Assembly (NCBI GenBank): GCA_017459445.1
Contig: JAFUDJ010000033.1
Location: 35,790 to 99,789 of the forward strand
Direction of reading: 5' to 3'
Source of the DNA: Prevotella sp.
Lineage (GTDB): Bacteria > Bacteroidota > Bacteroidia > Bacteroidales > Bacteroidaceae
DNA: 64,000 nt
The position numbers and the translations under genes are program-made. Position 1 is the first letter of the stretch, and each line of letters starts with the position of its first letter. Shown piece after piece: positions 56,101 to 63,824 of the stretch. The notes under the pieces were generated by a model. The model made no database searches, was not told where the DNA came from, and worked only from the letters and a program-made list of their open reading frames with translations.

Positions 56101-59100
56101 AGGCGGCACACCAATCCACCAGCAGACCATCAACGACCTGATGGACTCGCCCGTGGCCAAGGAGAAGATTAACCCCGTCTTCAAGTTCGACGTCAACTAC
56201 ACGGTGGACGACGACACCTATGACAAGGAGGAGAATAAAGTAGTACACTACTTCACCACGAAGGAGAACTTTGAGAGCGGCAACCTGGAGTGGATAGACA
56301 TGGCCGTGGCAGGAACCAACTGGCTCTACTTCGACAAGAACCAGAGCGACCTGACGCAGGTCAGCAACTACCGCACGGCTGTTGGCGACAACACGGCCTC
56401 TGGCTGGAACGATGGTCTGAAGGGCCTGCACTGGGCACTCGTGGGCGACCCGTACGACTTCACCATCGTTAACCGCCGCCGCTATGAGGACGGCAGCCAT
56501 AGCGACGCGCAATGGCTGGCCGTGACGAAGACCACCGTCGCTGACTGGAAAGGCACTGTGCCAAATGATTCTGTCATTTGGACCACCAGCCTGAAAGACT
56601 ACGACACCGCCGTTCCCTCCTACGCGCATAGCGCCGCCACGGCTCCTACAGCCATTGCAGACGATGCGGTGAATACCCACTTCGCTCTACAGATGTGGAA
56701 GACGGGCGGCGACAGCGACTACTTCCTGCGCACGGCATCGCTGAAGACCAGCGATGACGACCTCAGCAACAACAAGGCCGGCAACCAGACCAACAACTAC
56801 TGGCGCATGGTGGCCAGGCAGTTCGAGGTGGACGGCAGCACAGACCCGAAGACGTATAGCTACTTCGAGATGGTGCCGTTCAGCTTAGGTGCCAAGGGTG
56901 AATACGGCAACACGGCTTACACATCAACCTACTCGAAGACGATGGCGGGACTCGGCGTCACGCAGCAGAAGCTTGACATCCGCACCGCCGTGGCCAAGGA
57001 CGAAGACGCTGCCGACAACAACTGCTTCGATGCCGACATAGAGATTGTCGCCAGCGACGGAACGGTACGGCTCTTCAAGGAGAAGATGGAGATTCGCTAC
57101 GGCGACGCCATCAAGTCGCTGCCCTACTCACTGCAACGCTACGGCTGTACATATAAATGCTATGTCAACTATGCGGGTCCAAGCGAGAAGGGAACCGAGC
57201 TGACGAAATTTGTCGAGATTGACCCTGCCGACGGCAGCACGGAGCACACGGAGTACGAGGCACTGCACGAAGCCATGACGGCAGCCGTTACGGCACATAC
57301 CGCCGATGCTACCAAGAGTCCGCGCGTAAAACTGACCTACGTCTACGAGGTGAAGGATGCCACCCAGCAGTACTTCACCACGCAGGACGATGCCAGCACC
57401 GACGACTACACCTGGATGAACACCTACTTCCAGTGGATGCAGCCCTACTCCGGCTCCAGCGTGGAGGTGGAGCGCCGGCGCACGAAGTTCGACCACTACG
57501 TCTACGACTCGAACGGCCTCATCATCGACGAGGTATGGATAGAAGAAACCTATACCGACGTCATCACCAACCCCGAGACGCCGATTGAGACCAAGGGCTA
57601 CCTGAACACGCACACCAGTCAGGAACCGGTATATGCCGACAATGCCGTGCAGAGCGAGAGCGAGCGCCAGAAGTGGAGCCTCGTGGGCGACCCATACGGC
57701 TTCACCATGAAGAACTATGCACAGTACCTGAAGAACGACGACGCCACGGTGGTGACCAGCGGCGACGCCGTGACAACCCAGAACTACGGCGACGGGCAGC
57801 TGTTTGCATACGCCATTGACGAGGACGGCACGCCCTACCTTGCCATCATCGACAACCTGGGCAACGTCACGAAGCTGGTGGACTTCGAGTTCTCGGCAAC
57901 CTCGGACAAGAGCCTGGAGACGGTGGGCGACGGCGTGAACCAGAAAGACCCGACGGGCAACTCGCTGGCTACGACCTATACCAAGAACGGCAAGACCGCC
58001 ACGGTGAAGCCCTTCTATCTGGCCAGCCTCATCAAGTATGCCGACATACTGGTCTACCACCTCGTCATGGCCCACCAGCACTCGCTGGATGCTGAGGATG
58101 AGGATAAAAACAGCTGGACAGACGGCACCTCTGGCACCGTCGACCAGAAGACGGGCTACGATGCCAACGGCAGTCCTACGGGTGTCTACTCGCGCCTGCT
58201 GGAGTTCCTGAAGTACTGGGGCGTGCGCAACAACACTTCCTACCTGAGCAATAGCGACGTTACGGCGGCACAAATCAGCAGCGACTACGAGACGGCTATC
58301 GGCAGCGGTAATGTAAGCAACGTCAAGCCCCTGCTGAAGCAGAAAGGCACGCTGCGCAACTTCCTCAGCTACCCCGTGCCCGACCAGGAGGTGAGCCGCG
58401 TAGGTATTGGCAACCGTCCGCAACTGCCTTGGTACATGAAGCGACAGTTCTGTACATACTATATGTACCAGAAGGATGTCATGCGCTCGGCCATCAACTA
58501 CAATGACCCGCTCGTCGTCACGAAGGACGGCGTGCAATGCTACGTATGGGTGAATGAGTCGGCGGGTGTCACCGACACAATACCTACGTCGCAGACGAAA
58601 AGCTCCGACTGGTACAAGGCTTGTAACATCACCTGGGTATCGGTGCGCGATGTGTCGTACTGGAAAGACGCTAAGCCAACAACGTCTTCTGACAGTATCC
58701 ACGTAGTCACAGCTAACGACGTGACAACATGGAGCGGTACAGGGCATGTCATAGCTGTGGGCGACAAGAAAATTATCCCCAGTTACTACAAAGAGGTGGT
58801 AGCCCTGCAGGGCAAGATTCTCGACAAACTCGAGGACTGCCACTACAACCGCAAGGTGCTCATCGACGTGGTCTATGAGGTGAATCCTGAACGCTTCCAC
58901 TTTGCCGACCGTGGGCGCAACACCACGGCATGGTACTCGATGATGACCAACAACGACGTGGACGGCCTGATGAACTTCTCGTACAGGGAAGGCATCGGTG
59001 CCCGTCAGGACAAGACCCACCACTACACCAACAACTACCTGTGGTCTCCCGAGGGCGACCCCTACGGCTTCGTGCTCCGCTCGCGCTATGCCACCATCAA

Positions 59101-61696
59101 CGGCACAGGCTGGGACGACGTGGCCGTCACCACGCGGGGTAAGCTGCCGAAGGGCAAGAACGAGTCTGGCCTTGTCTACATTGACGGCAGCGGCGCCTCC
59201 ACACCCTACGATGAGTCCACAGCGCTGGACACAGTGGACGATGTACAGGCTACCTACACCAGCCGCGCCACGTCGTCGGGCGGCATTCCGTTCAGCAACA
59301 AGCGCATCATCCACCGCCGCACCGGACAGGAGGACGGTGCCACTACCGACGGTGCCACGAATGCCGTCTACGAAATGTTCGTCGGCAGCAACAAGGAGTC
59401 GTTCCTCATGCACCCCACAGCAGCATGGATGGACAACAGCGACAGCGAGCACGAGAGCTACTTCCTGAAGCATATCACCAGCACGACCTCCACGGGAACC
59501 ATTAACGGCAATGTGTATGAGGGACATCATGCCTACCTCATCAAGGGTAACACGAAAAACCTTCTGAACGATGCCGATGCCAACTGGCGCCTGAAGGCTA
59601 CCAGCGAGCAGCTCATCCCGTACTTCAAACGCTCTGGCTACGTGGGCGGTTTGCAGCCGCTGAAGGCGATGGACTTCACCAACCAGAACTACCTCAGCCA
59701 ACTACAGCAGAGCATTGCCAATAATACCGACCTGGACTTCACTACAGTCAGAAAGATTCAGGAGCTGGTATACAGCGGCACATTCCGCGACTACGACGGC
59801 GTTGAGGTCGCCGAGGGCAGTGCGCGCCCGGAGCCCGAAAAGCTCCCCATGTCGTTTGAGAGTACCAACCTGGTGAACATGAAGCCCGGCTACTACCGCA
59901 TACAGGCATTCTCGGAGGACGCACTGAATACGGACGGCAAAGACTTAAAAGACGACGGTGACGCTACTACCAACGACGTGGGCATTGTGGGTCCCCGCTA
60001 CATCAGCGGATACCGCTTCGAGAGCGAGAAGACCGACCCGAAGGACACGAACAACGACGGCGGGCGCTGGCTCCACTTCTTTGAAACCGACATGGAGCAC
60101 AGCACCATCCATACCTTCGCCGATTTGAAGACTGCCATTGACAATGCCGGCACACCTGCTGACGACCGCGACTGGTTCGACCACAAGGCTATGCACGGAA
60201 ACATTGAGATACTGCCCGCCGACTTCGACCCGTCGAGCATCTTCCTGTTCTCCGAGGCCACCAGCGACCGCTACAAGCGCTACAACATCAGCACGCAGGC
60301 GCTGCAGCTATGGGCACGGCCCGGTGGCACAGAGGGCACGGATGCCAAATACGGCAAGACGGAGCTGGTGACACTGGACACGGGCTCCACTGAGTATAGC
60401 GCTTTTACCAGCCGCTCCGGCTTCTCCGACTTCTCCAACATGTTCCGCTTAGAGGACATCGGTGGTGCCGCCACTACCATCCGCATACGTAAGTACAAGC
60501 TGGGCGACTACTTGGACTTCGACAACAGCAAGGTCACGCTCTCCGGCTGGGACGACATCGTGGCCGAGAACCTGAAGACCAACTACATCTGCATCGACCG
60601 CAACCACCGCTACCGTGTGACGTGCCACACCGACAACGAGATGAAGGAGATTGGCGACCACTACACCACCGACGGCTATAACGGCATTCAGGACACGAAG
60701 TGGCTGCTGCAGCCCGTCGGCATCCACGAAGATGAGTACTACCACGAGATGCCGCTGCGCGTAGAAGTGCATCAGGGCGGCGTGAAGAACCAAGAGGATT
60801 TGTCGGCTGCCGACAACGACGACCCGTACTACTACGGTTCGCTCTACGTGCCCTTCGACGCCCGCCTGAGCCGCACCACCGATGCCGCCTTCACGCTGAC
60901 CACCACGCCCACGAGCGACGCATCGAGGATACAGATGCAATCGGTGAGCCAGATGAACGGCATGGGTAACCCGCAGTACGTGCCGTCGGAATGGCCTGTG
61001 GTCATCCGCACGGACAAGCCGACAGCGGTAACGCTGGTGAATCAGGACGATACGCCCTACGCCACCCGCTACTATGTCAACATGTATCTGCCCAACGACG
61101 AGCCGCAGCCGGCATTAGCTGCCAGAAGCGACATCAAGCTCGAAGGAAAATACTTAGAGCAGAGCATCACGACCGATGAGCGCGTGATGGTATTCGGCCT
61201 GCCGTTTAAAGACCATGCCGAGACGCACAATGATGCAGATGTTTCGCACCACAAGTACAACAAACAGAAGCATGTGGGCTGGTACAGCAACGACAACTGG
61301 GCACGCGCAGAGGAGAATGGCAGTGACATCTTCTCTGTATACAAGCCACACGAAGACAGCTACCCAGAATCGGCCACCGTGGCCACCGACGCCCAGCGCT
61401 CCAACAAGTACGTCTACCACAACAAGGTGTACCTGCTGACGAGCTTGGCTGGTGAAGTGACGCCGACCCGCCACATCGTGGCCCTGTTCGACGATGAGGA
61501 CTGGCCGGAGGAGGAAGACGACAAGCCCATCAGCGACGACGTGACAAGGAGCAACGTGCCGTGGCCGTGCGACGTCTACGACCTGCAAGGCCGCAAGGTG
61601 GCCGAGAACGAGACGCCGCAGACGCTCCTCGTCAACCATCCGGGGCTTACGAAGGGGGTCTACATCTTCGGAGGCAGAAAAGTTGTAGTAAAATAA
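44180..61696 (+). CDS. Giant modular surface protein (about 5,838 residues, 16 DPY modules)
   Basis: A hydrophobic signal segment AMLVTLLFLGGGMVNDAWA precedes the first module (TYTYHIVDGSGKD). The rest is divergent modules of about 250-450 residues. Each opens with a strand like TYHVV.K.G..A, then L.SPL...Y.YY, V.VRY.Y, and L W .. G.DPY.V.L.N. DPY copies are coded near 44775, 45526, 46376, 47121, 47892, 48646, 49553, 50633, 51389, 52105, 53076, 54125, 55327, 56445, 57688 and 59056. The C-terminus (DVYDLQGRKV...KGVYIFGGRKVVVK) matches the motif of the BspA-like protein. No enzyme motif is seen; Trp/Tyr richness suggests adhesion or carbohydrate binding. The start is uncertain: 44180, 44287 or 44360. 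The same-strand lipoprotein gene follows 11 bp later. Confidence 0.88.
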   Translation: MTTNIMFLRDMKTMTKQDIDGMRCGKKTASGNSILMGHKCHTYASQVPYLAGLNTILTKAMLVTLLFLGGGMVNDAWAATYTYHIVDGSGKDIITATSTSGTLVAPDEINSPWCDLTYWDAATGGTQLNAVPGSDADIYVRYTVKTAYERYFNGTTCFEMNVNGSVIWAQRPNVKAYNSRSNTRDVIDTEYYKYWRMEGDPYSFRLYNARKGEGVNPGPLSLLSDLDSGTSDLEFSTSDGVYSDMMVLYHTTSANPNNFAFRFVNTTKEIYLNSNNPVKAWVTSSRDNGGNKITLTPKAFVTYHLVSRDNTVVFSYMQASNDALTAAPALNSNFISPAATNFHYYTTQAKAYANTESSDITQLADAANSAGHVYVGYDYNPSNSVTIGSKNYTVSFDGSKLYSFCRNTDPTANTYLRFSSATDNPKTDQSYDGEDYSLFRLNSVDNSHPDPYRFTINCEAFSDYHVSSSYGNGNVAYHGGTQNKQYNVDTEIQYFSYLKDGKVIAFAIDADDTDDYNTYACYWNTGEWFQFYGGNNSLMPTIVDAVNLGVYNNAVPIIFEEREKKVNATFNIISIDHDGNGGELLYTFACTGDAGGVIDIPNQYKSPLAKNYKFYTAEQFTISDGLYKLNPSATETTRFSTTDGSVYYVKYEYDDANSVTMGSNTLKIDLSGNTIYKWNLQTEASPQWQVTGSTTATTQFNSKNVTYIGVDQSHTETPTTWTSNFLWTLEGNDPYNFVIRNVANPLYFYSWQNGTGYPTSKTHKRIWNEAQATASGAAFIKHWALLADNKLISEDAGDGYVIFHHNDGWANGVLLANIASTSEADVLFSLPDLVTYHVVNKSNAIAISKTITPASGSITMPDDLKTPYITDNNNYKFFSTQADAYAYSSAANDAARTTAATKAISGTVHAGQVIYVGYYYDENARPSDLPILDGSVWYQMINNGTKYWKGVWNSNLGNTSPDKDTSGGSQDEYLWKYTGNDPYAIYVSNKWLNNEHNGGNDAELLRSGWNNGGFYHANYASGTPHGGTPHMILTAGVNDGSGNAYYNLAVSHPNGPMETTNYYVLSENCRGYQTDTPHPRYHNPNSKALLQFHAVAMGNFRFHLFTHISGTELVSDITADYSTTTNLVTLPSDLIRKFASSEGKYYTSYSEGAFSNAYTNYHDMWLNGTHQNEGEENEYVDIYVDYTTSQPFTVSTDYEHATWYRTYNNNNHYARYDGSQVTSGSDSYTVDYQFAFIGDPYEMKIISRQAGSGKYLGVAAGSSSGTVANFIVDSGDPIITWELVDNGFAADEFALRQYGTASSPMYCAYSGGTTPLRLISTTTRIKAVALPEFTYTFNIVDNTGRIAIKYTLKSSEKLKPTTPLASNYTAIPEAIRSPYIEGETLTFYSTATQRVDGESNPVTDADGRAVYDLSSAITQTPVTDNANIYVRYTNTTLATKPLHLRGVRGFDIKVNGGHYLYDNGSGTLTHDASTTNLNDRHHLWYFKGLDPYAVEVQNIGGEQYLLHSESPSAALTYGTDAAGRYFILMQYADFDDAPTNEVIRVELMAATGGDLGGATPASYYSVGATGGTPNLYANATGYEHGDATLKLLLTVGHVSVVYDIVDKQGKIVVAGIANESAVTPSLPEAWQSPLVKKYHYWNSSNFDISGTTYTLKDSQTEIEGIAEAADGHVYVTYDVKTSSDDGYVDLNIGTDYTYRQARSGTDATQVRRSTDWGTMYRLEFTSSEAYHLENGSDREDTNETASGTHLYPYTNGDGPLYIYQESRWNTQKDAAASTRTRWTWFLLSQTGDPYRVMITSWQNSHAYSGTNYYSFLRTYYNSELDAVVTGNVTDDPRTLNSSSQQIMPTEYMILNGTSSTGNYLLKTSELVNGDHQTVNSFEQYWRNNPTVQRKLGMADASGEPTDAQKATLRPTWHNYNAYVNATPWAGGSKSYSEDEHWFMTVNMGDGSFNLVPTEMDAALVLIDQHGWEIMRRPVYKSASQADLYAASKVELKKFNSPMVAKYHYYINASKQPGYHKYTVAASNLQGTTPSLGDDYPQSYQGGMIRDLYVTYDVKPEYADGYDAETATATAYLVKQGTQYAKDAGSLTIAKETISDITTVTDNALLWYVLRNINIDEEMAYVYSDAVNGTKSKAETEADYLTEGKNGFDPYNLQIKNKSTNNYFKSNLSGSTLSSGSWTGTYSGSKTLTLGATLDAVAGEGHDNTTLAMTNATFMAIDDGNGNIRLMPRFDHSVVQTDLATLETRESAAAPVEDDGSGSTQTTLFQLAQAYTYIIMDNEGREALRYTSVGDAGPRVPLKFASPLATDFTFYRAKSGTGSTTEYSNQLTTFSGISMGSDPIYVRYKYDPTTDADGLLKGTWYNTKLNSNDVKVTTGGIAQETFTNDAAHRWRFMQSAASDADPYAVTLWNGNSETESNRYIVMKPTDIAYALMQAGNSSTTEYKFLDGSSTPAITSQADYATLGTIATTKYLTLTSVLASNSVIFKIITNTGKVALTSEEIAVTAATQLSDVMPAWMKTPLLKNSAYVFYPAAIGNDDDGYTVKGISAKTASTLDNNVVYVRYNYNESTRQAVDKFRYSNMETANAPMSCELDLSGTVPYIPTIICWNWSYVRDDATITQQQDKDLRYHTENLLWYLTGNDPYEIQFVNAIYDNGKNGTKVLSAKTPSESGDAYMQILTMTDKDDSDSDYKHKTFMFLSGTSSAKTGYVLYATGEPTLIVREHGYTTANGTYYNYYTPFLYKDDKTYKERWYNNQEVNGTSNYFCFRPAITYHVITNKGVEAMSCVSSFNNKTVSIPERIQSPLMNITDYTYYSERPVWDGTKLTVNENSKVSANTALTATAAKGIADIYVRYEYDRTTSPIYIHNDNKLPMPDDVTDDTWYLNTYAKTRDTGSSDYAMVKGLDLSGQTWYNMTDFMTPYGHRGTFTYYNGSSFTTTGASSGIMNTQRPTLSAKGMLWRFEGDDPYAIRIYNGATGSNTYVQGKEFALVKFYTNDYGKSGELFSYLPGAWWFVFMETGNDTHLLRNDMTILNAASSSYWDIYNKGFYYSINNNTFCPGFYKAPVARKYRYHAYNQTTGQWTWEATLEHDWLMPLVLEDEIARLYCKYEKNTVEEADDVTGSGIFLTRDELEALDNAQFYSNASMTQRVFDEDETTHEKTYDIYPAIDTDDIYDIYFKYQVDNEATVKLADKDLTLSDLTSTTAQIATDVTNRKNDGILKEDNIQAKWFYMVLDTDENISATGTGTGRTFTGKQQFLRREDNGTVGWMNNDYALHKNSVDNYNGWSYNRLAESYRQGENEAFREGRWLWAFVGDDPYNLRVLNMESAVGVAAEGSGIYTLTGKENCWTTISEQTDETKDGAGNVTATTTTYPISIPTAEPTANNTWGIVQSNDFDNGEQTFNLLSTAITKEQDGTTINLPLFWQMVTNSETKVDSVAGITRAKDRSNAIQLLPYTPTKYEDVKLVIRRKDEVNSYLSWKDGMTADERLEYIENKMTTGTNKLYFAAHDRKYVEGDVIDLDDRDHSLPVTVRRAFCDYTLYKSEEPFDVPGSSYTVKAGPYPTTEETGEYDDDGRMIYKYTSDGTLSGTPAAGAQAVYASYVVTSDIFLKEHPTEAQVQDMADTNDHVYFMDFPTNGLTHHAYFDPMSTMYERTGNLKSKVDSETGTVRSEKKIWNGTEFVDDKDDATGWYNHYEYRTADNRMESVPEYLKWYFVGDPYHVQVYSTAGAWGSNKANDSEWATAHGKTEATVSANLARFDETETNFQFVLDCVHLRIPDYSNIDGRATISPTDRRGNTLKDADGNPITYHNRHQNEPYYNDFTWECVPAASDDPNAFALRFKEDNDLLQYRNVYYYLAHDGLKRTYTDGGTYPINLSYNPDNATHEKGDYKGYHTANDANTVIKLVQPAKVYVTAKKADDGTTVVKDELSEYYGLGETITEVPRHLQRKFVSYDWTDKTLTASNATSINDCNQPSGGTPIHQQTINDLMDSPVAKEKINPVFKFDVNYTVDDDTYDKEENKVVHYFTTKENFESGNLEWIDMAVAGTNWLYFDKNQSDLTQVSNYRTAVGDNTASGWNDGLKGLHWALVGDPYDFTIVNRRRYEDGSHSDAQWLAVTKTTVADWKGTVPNDSVIWTTSLKDYDTAVPSYAHSAATAPTAIADDAVNTHFALQMWKTGGDSDYFLRTASLKTSDDDLSNNKAGNQTNNYWRMVARQFEVDGSTDPKTYSYFEMVPFSLGAKGEYGNTAYTSTYSKTMAGLGVTQQKLDIRTAVAKDEDAADNNCFDADIEIVASDGTVRLFKEKMEIRYGDAIKSLPYSLQRYGCTYKCYVNYAGPSEKGTELTKFVEIDPADGSTEHTEYEALHEAMTAAVTAHTADATKSPRVKLTYVYEVKDATQQYFTTQDDASTDDYTWMNTYFQWMQPYSGSSVEVERRRTKFDHYVYDSNGLIIDEVWIEETYTDVITNPETPIETKGYLNTHTSQEPVYADNAVQSESERQKWSLVGDPYGFTMKNYAQYLKNDDATVVTSGDAVTTQNYGDGQLFAYAIDEDGTPYLAIIDNLGNVTKLVDFEFSATSDKSLETVGDGVNQKDPTGNSLATTYTKNGKTATVKPFYLASLIKYADILVYHLVMAHQHSLDAEDEDKNSWTDGTSGTVDQKTGYDANGSPTGVYSRLLEFLKYWGVRNNTSYLSNSDVTAAQISSDYETAIGSGNVSNVKPLLKQKGTLRNFLSYPVPDQEVSRVGIGNRPQLPWYMKRQFCTYYMYQKDVMRSAINYNDPLVVTKDGVQCYVWVNESAGVTDTIPTSQTKSSDWYKACNITWVSVRDVSYWKDAKPTTSSDSIHVVTANDVTTWSGTGHVIAVGDKKIIPSYYKEVVALQGKILDKLEDCHYNRKVLIDVVYEVNPERFHFADRGRNTTAWYSMMTNNDVDGLMNFSYREGIGARQDKTHHYTNNYLWSPEGDPYGFVLRSRYATINGTGWDDVAVTTRGKLPKGKNESGLVYIDGSGASTPYDESTALDTVDDVQATYTSRATSSGGIPFSNKRIIHRRTGQEDGATTDGATNAVYEMFVGSNKESFLMHPTAAWMDNSDSEHESYFLKHITSTTSTGTINGNVYEGHHAYLIKGNTKNLLNDADANWRLKATSEQLIPYFKRSGYVGGLQPLKAMDFTNQNYLSQLQQSIANNTDLDFTTVRKIQELVYSGTFRDYDGVEVAEGSARPEPEKLPMSFESTNLVNMKPGYYRIQAFSEDALNTDGKDLKDDGDATTNDVGIVGPRYISGYRFESEKTDPKDTNNDGGRWLHFFETDMEHSTIHTFADLKTAIDNAGTPADDRDWFDHKAMHGNIEILPADFDPSSIFLFSEATSDRYKRYNISTQALQLWARPGGTEGTDAKYGKTELVTLDTGSTEYSAFTSRSGFSDFSNMFRLEDIGGAATTIRIRKYKLGDYLDFDNSKVTLSGWDDIVAENLKTNYICIDRNHRYRVTCHTDNEMKEIGDHYTTDGYNGIQDTKWLLQPVGIHEDEYYHEMPLRVEVHQGGVKNQEDLSAADNDDPYYYGSLYVPFDARLSRTTDAAFTLTTTPTSDASRIQMQSVSQMNGMGNPQYVPSEWPVVIRTDKPTAVTLVNQDDTPYATRYYVNMYLPNDEPQPALAARSDIKLEGKYLEQSITTDERVMVFGLPFKDHAETHNDADVSHHKYNKQKHVGWYSNDNWARAEENGSDIFSVYKPHEDSYPESATVATDAQRSNKYVYHNKVYLLTSLAGEVTPTRHIVALFDDEDWPEEEDDKPISDDVTRSNVPWPCDVYDLQGRKVAENETPQTLLVNHPGLTKGVYIFGGRKVVVK
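44278..44351 (+). repeat. 22-bp-period array in the giant gene leader (4 copies of CATACTTA)
   Basis: CATACTTA begins at 44278, 44300, 44322 and 44344, exactly 22 bp apart, with AAGTGC before two of them. Because 22 is not a multiple of three, the copies are read in different frames, which suggests that this stretch is a leader element, not protein-coding. Confidence 0.88.
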
Positions 61697-61707
61697 AAAA
61701 CAGAAAA

Positions 61708-63540
61708 ATGAGTATGAACAACAGTATTATATATAATAAGGTACGCGTAGCACCTCGGTGCTTCCTACTACTCGCGGGACTTCTCACGCTAAGCGCCTGC
61801 AGCGACTGGCGCGACGGCATTACCGCAACCAGCGAACAGCCCGACGACCAGCCAGTCAGCATAGCCTTTGCCGGCTCCGTGCTCAGCAGCCAAGTACCCA
61901 CCCGCGCCGACGGCTCGCTGGTCAACCTGAAGGAGACGTCGCTGCTTGAAACCAAGGAGCGCACCTACTACCGTGCCAATGCCGACGGCAGCGTGCCGGA
62001 GGAAGGCACGAAGGCGGCCTACTATGTAGGCGTCTTCGGCTGCTACACGGGGCAACACAAATGGAGCGACCTGGTGAAGGAAGCGAACATGACCGACAGT
62101 GAAATTGATGCACTCACCGCTGACGAGAAGGAGGCACGCACGGAGCGCCTCAACGAATACTACACGGCCAACCTGCTCTACAACCAGCAGGCCACCATCA
62201 AGGCGGCACCAACCGGCTCCACGGTGAACCAGCTGGAGTATGCACCGCTGCGCTTCTGGCCGAACAACAAGCTGACGGCCGATGCTACGCAGCACGAGTA
62301 CTGCACCTTCTTCGCCTACTATCCCTACAACCCCACCGCCATACCCGGCACCTACGGCATCTCCATCACCGAGAGCAGCATCGGGCAGGGAATGGGCATG
62401 GGGCGCGTCAACTTCACCATGCACCCCGATGCCGCCCAGCAGAACGACTTCATGATTTCGGCACCCGTCACCGACTGCAACCGCGACCAGTATCCGCTCA
62501 CGGCGGTAGGCGACCCTGCCGACGGCAGCTACACACCCAAGCCCGTGCAGTTCCGCTTCTACCACATGCTGGCACAGGTGCGCCTCTATGCCTTTATACG
62601 AGGCACGGACAAGCTGGTGTACAAGACCGACGGCGAAGGCAAGCCTGTCTATTATGCCGCAGGCGAGACATACACCGATGCCTGGGGCGTAGCGCATACG
62701 GTGACGAGCGAAGAGGCTGGAACGATACAGGAGATAGACGAAGAGAAGTCCGTCCGCTGGAAGCGTACCAACTATTACGACATCCTTGGCGAAAAGAAGC
62801 GCGCCAATATCAGCTACAAGATGGAGTTCAACAACATCAAGACATCGGCTGACTTCTACCCGAAATACGACGCCGAGGGCAAGAACGCCACCATCGACTA
62901 TACCGACGCGACGTCTCTTGGCTCAGCCACCGTCAACCACTACATCATGAACCCCTATTGGTTCCGCTTCGACGAGACCGACCAGCACCGCTACATGCTC
63001 AACGACAACTACATGTACGGGCACTTCGAGGATACGCCAGTATATAAGCGTGAGAATGCAACCAAAGCCAACGGCGGCCTGGACGGCATCGACTGGAGTG
63101 ATGGTAAATGGAACGCGCTCTACGACCTTAGCAGTGAAAACAAGAACACACCCCTGCACTACCTTGACCTGACCGAGGGCGAGACGCGGCGCAAAGAGCT
63201 GCAGGACCCTAACGCCCCCGACAAGCACTACAACTACGCGCCGGGCAACATCCTGATGGTGGTGCCGCAGACGCTGACCGACGAGCAGGTGCCTAACATC
63301 GTCCTCACCGCTACCGGCACTCGTATCAAATGGAATGACTCTAAAGGTGAATGGGAAGATGCAGGAACCGTCACAGCCAAGGTGACCATCAACCTGCTAC
63401 AGATGAACCTGCGATGGGACAGCGGCTTCATCTACAGCTATGCCATTATCGACGAGCTGCATCCCGGCGACGACATCGTGCGTGGCCCGGAGAGCATCGA
63501 CACTTACTTCGACACCAAGCAGTGGACCGACCAATGGTAG
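61708..63540 (+). CDS. Fimbrillin-like (Mfa/FimA-type) lipoprotein
   Basis: 610 residues. The signal peptide ends in lipobox LTLSAC with the lipid Cys at residue 31. The segment FAGSVLSSQVPTRADGS after it, and VQFRFYHMLAQVRLYAFIRG in the middle, fit the Mfa-like fimbrillin pattern (the F.H.LA.V strand). Such proteins are polymerising or tip subunits of Bacteroidales fimbriae, or simply surface lipoproteins. At 610 residues it is longer than most major fimbrillins, which favours a tip or anchor role. Close spacing to the giant gene suggests co-expression and possibly a shared structure. Start at 61708; the longer frame overlaps the giant gene. Confidence 0.8.
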   Translation: MSMNNSIIYNKVRVAPRCFLLLAGLLTLSACSDWRDGITATSEQPDDQPVSIAFAGSVLSSQVPTRADGSLVNLKETSLLETKERTYYRANADGSVPEEGTKAAYYVGVFGCYTGQHKWSDLVKEANMTDSEIDALTADEKEARTERLNEYYTANLLYNQQATIKAAPTGSTVNQLEYAPLRFWPNNKLTADATQHEYCTFFAYYPYNPTAIPGTYGISITESSIGQGMGMGRVNFTMHPDAAQQNDFMISAPVTDCNRDQYPLTAVGDPADGSYTPKPVQFRFYHMLAQVRLYAFIRGTDKLVYKTDGEGKPVYYAAGETYTDAWGVAHTVTSEEAGTIQEIDEEKSVRWKRTNYYDILGEKKRANISYKMEFNNIKTSADFYPKYDAEGKNATIDYTDATSLGSATVNHYIMNPYWFRFDETDQHRYMLNDNYMYGHFEDTPVYKRENATKANGGLDGIDWSDGKWNALYDLSSENKNTPLHYLDLTEGETRRKELQDPNAPDKHYNYAPGNILMVVPQTLTDEQVPNIVLTATGTRIKWNDSKGEWEDAGTVTAKVTINLLQMNLRWDSGFIYSYAIIDELHPGDDIVRGPESIDTYFDTKQWTDQW

Positions 63541-63596
63541 CATTTGCAACTTACCACCACCCCGGCTTGTAAACATTCTTCGTCCCAAAGTACCCT

Positions 63597-63634
63597 AATT
63601 GGTAGCAGACAATTCTGCTACCAATTATTTTTTA
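63597..63634 (+). terminator. Rho-independent terminator of the surface-protein operon
   Basis: Perfect 13-bp stem AATTGGTAGCAGA / TCTGCTACCAATT with loop CAAT, followed by ATTTTTTATT. Confidence 0.93.
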
Positions 63635-63644
63635 TTGAAAAATC

Positions 63645-63752
63645 AGTCAAAACGTCACTAAACCGTCTATTCTCCTTATAATCAACAGTTTAATCAGTGA
63701 CGTTTACTCTCCGAAACAGCACTAAAACGTCACTAAACAGCACTAATGTAGG
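63645..63752. repeat. Mixed repeats of ACGTCACTAAA between the operon and the next gene
   Basis: AAACGTCACTAAAC-like copies lie near 63650 and 63725 and an inverted copy (AGTGACGTTTA) near 63696. CACTAA recurs about every 10 bp around 63720-63745. The remaining bases up to 63824 show no clear promoter. Confidence 0.6.
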
Positions 63753-63824
63753 AGTCAGTAAGGGCAAAATGGACTCAGTTTTATTTCTATCTTAGCCCCA
63801 GTTCGGGATAACGACTGCAATAGA

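Noticed and set aside
57128-59701. 857-codon open frame on the minus strand inside the giant gene
   Set aside because: Low-complexity Val/Arg/Gly-rich translation, antisense to coherent modules; a by-product of high GC.
61561-61707. Extension of the fimbrillin-like protein into the giant gene
   Set aside because: Out-of-frame overlap; lipobox signal peptide needs a start at 61708 or 61714.
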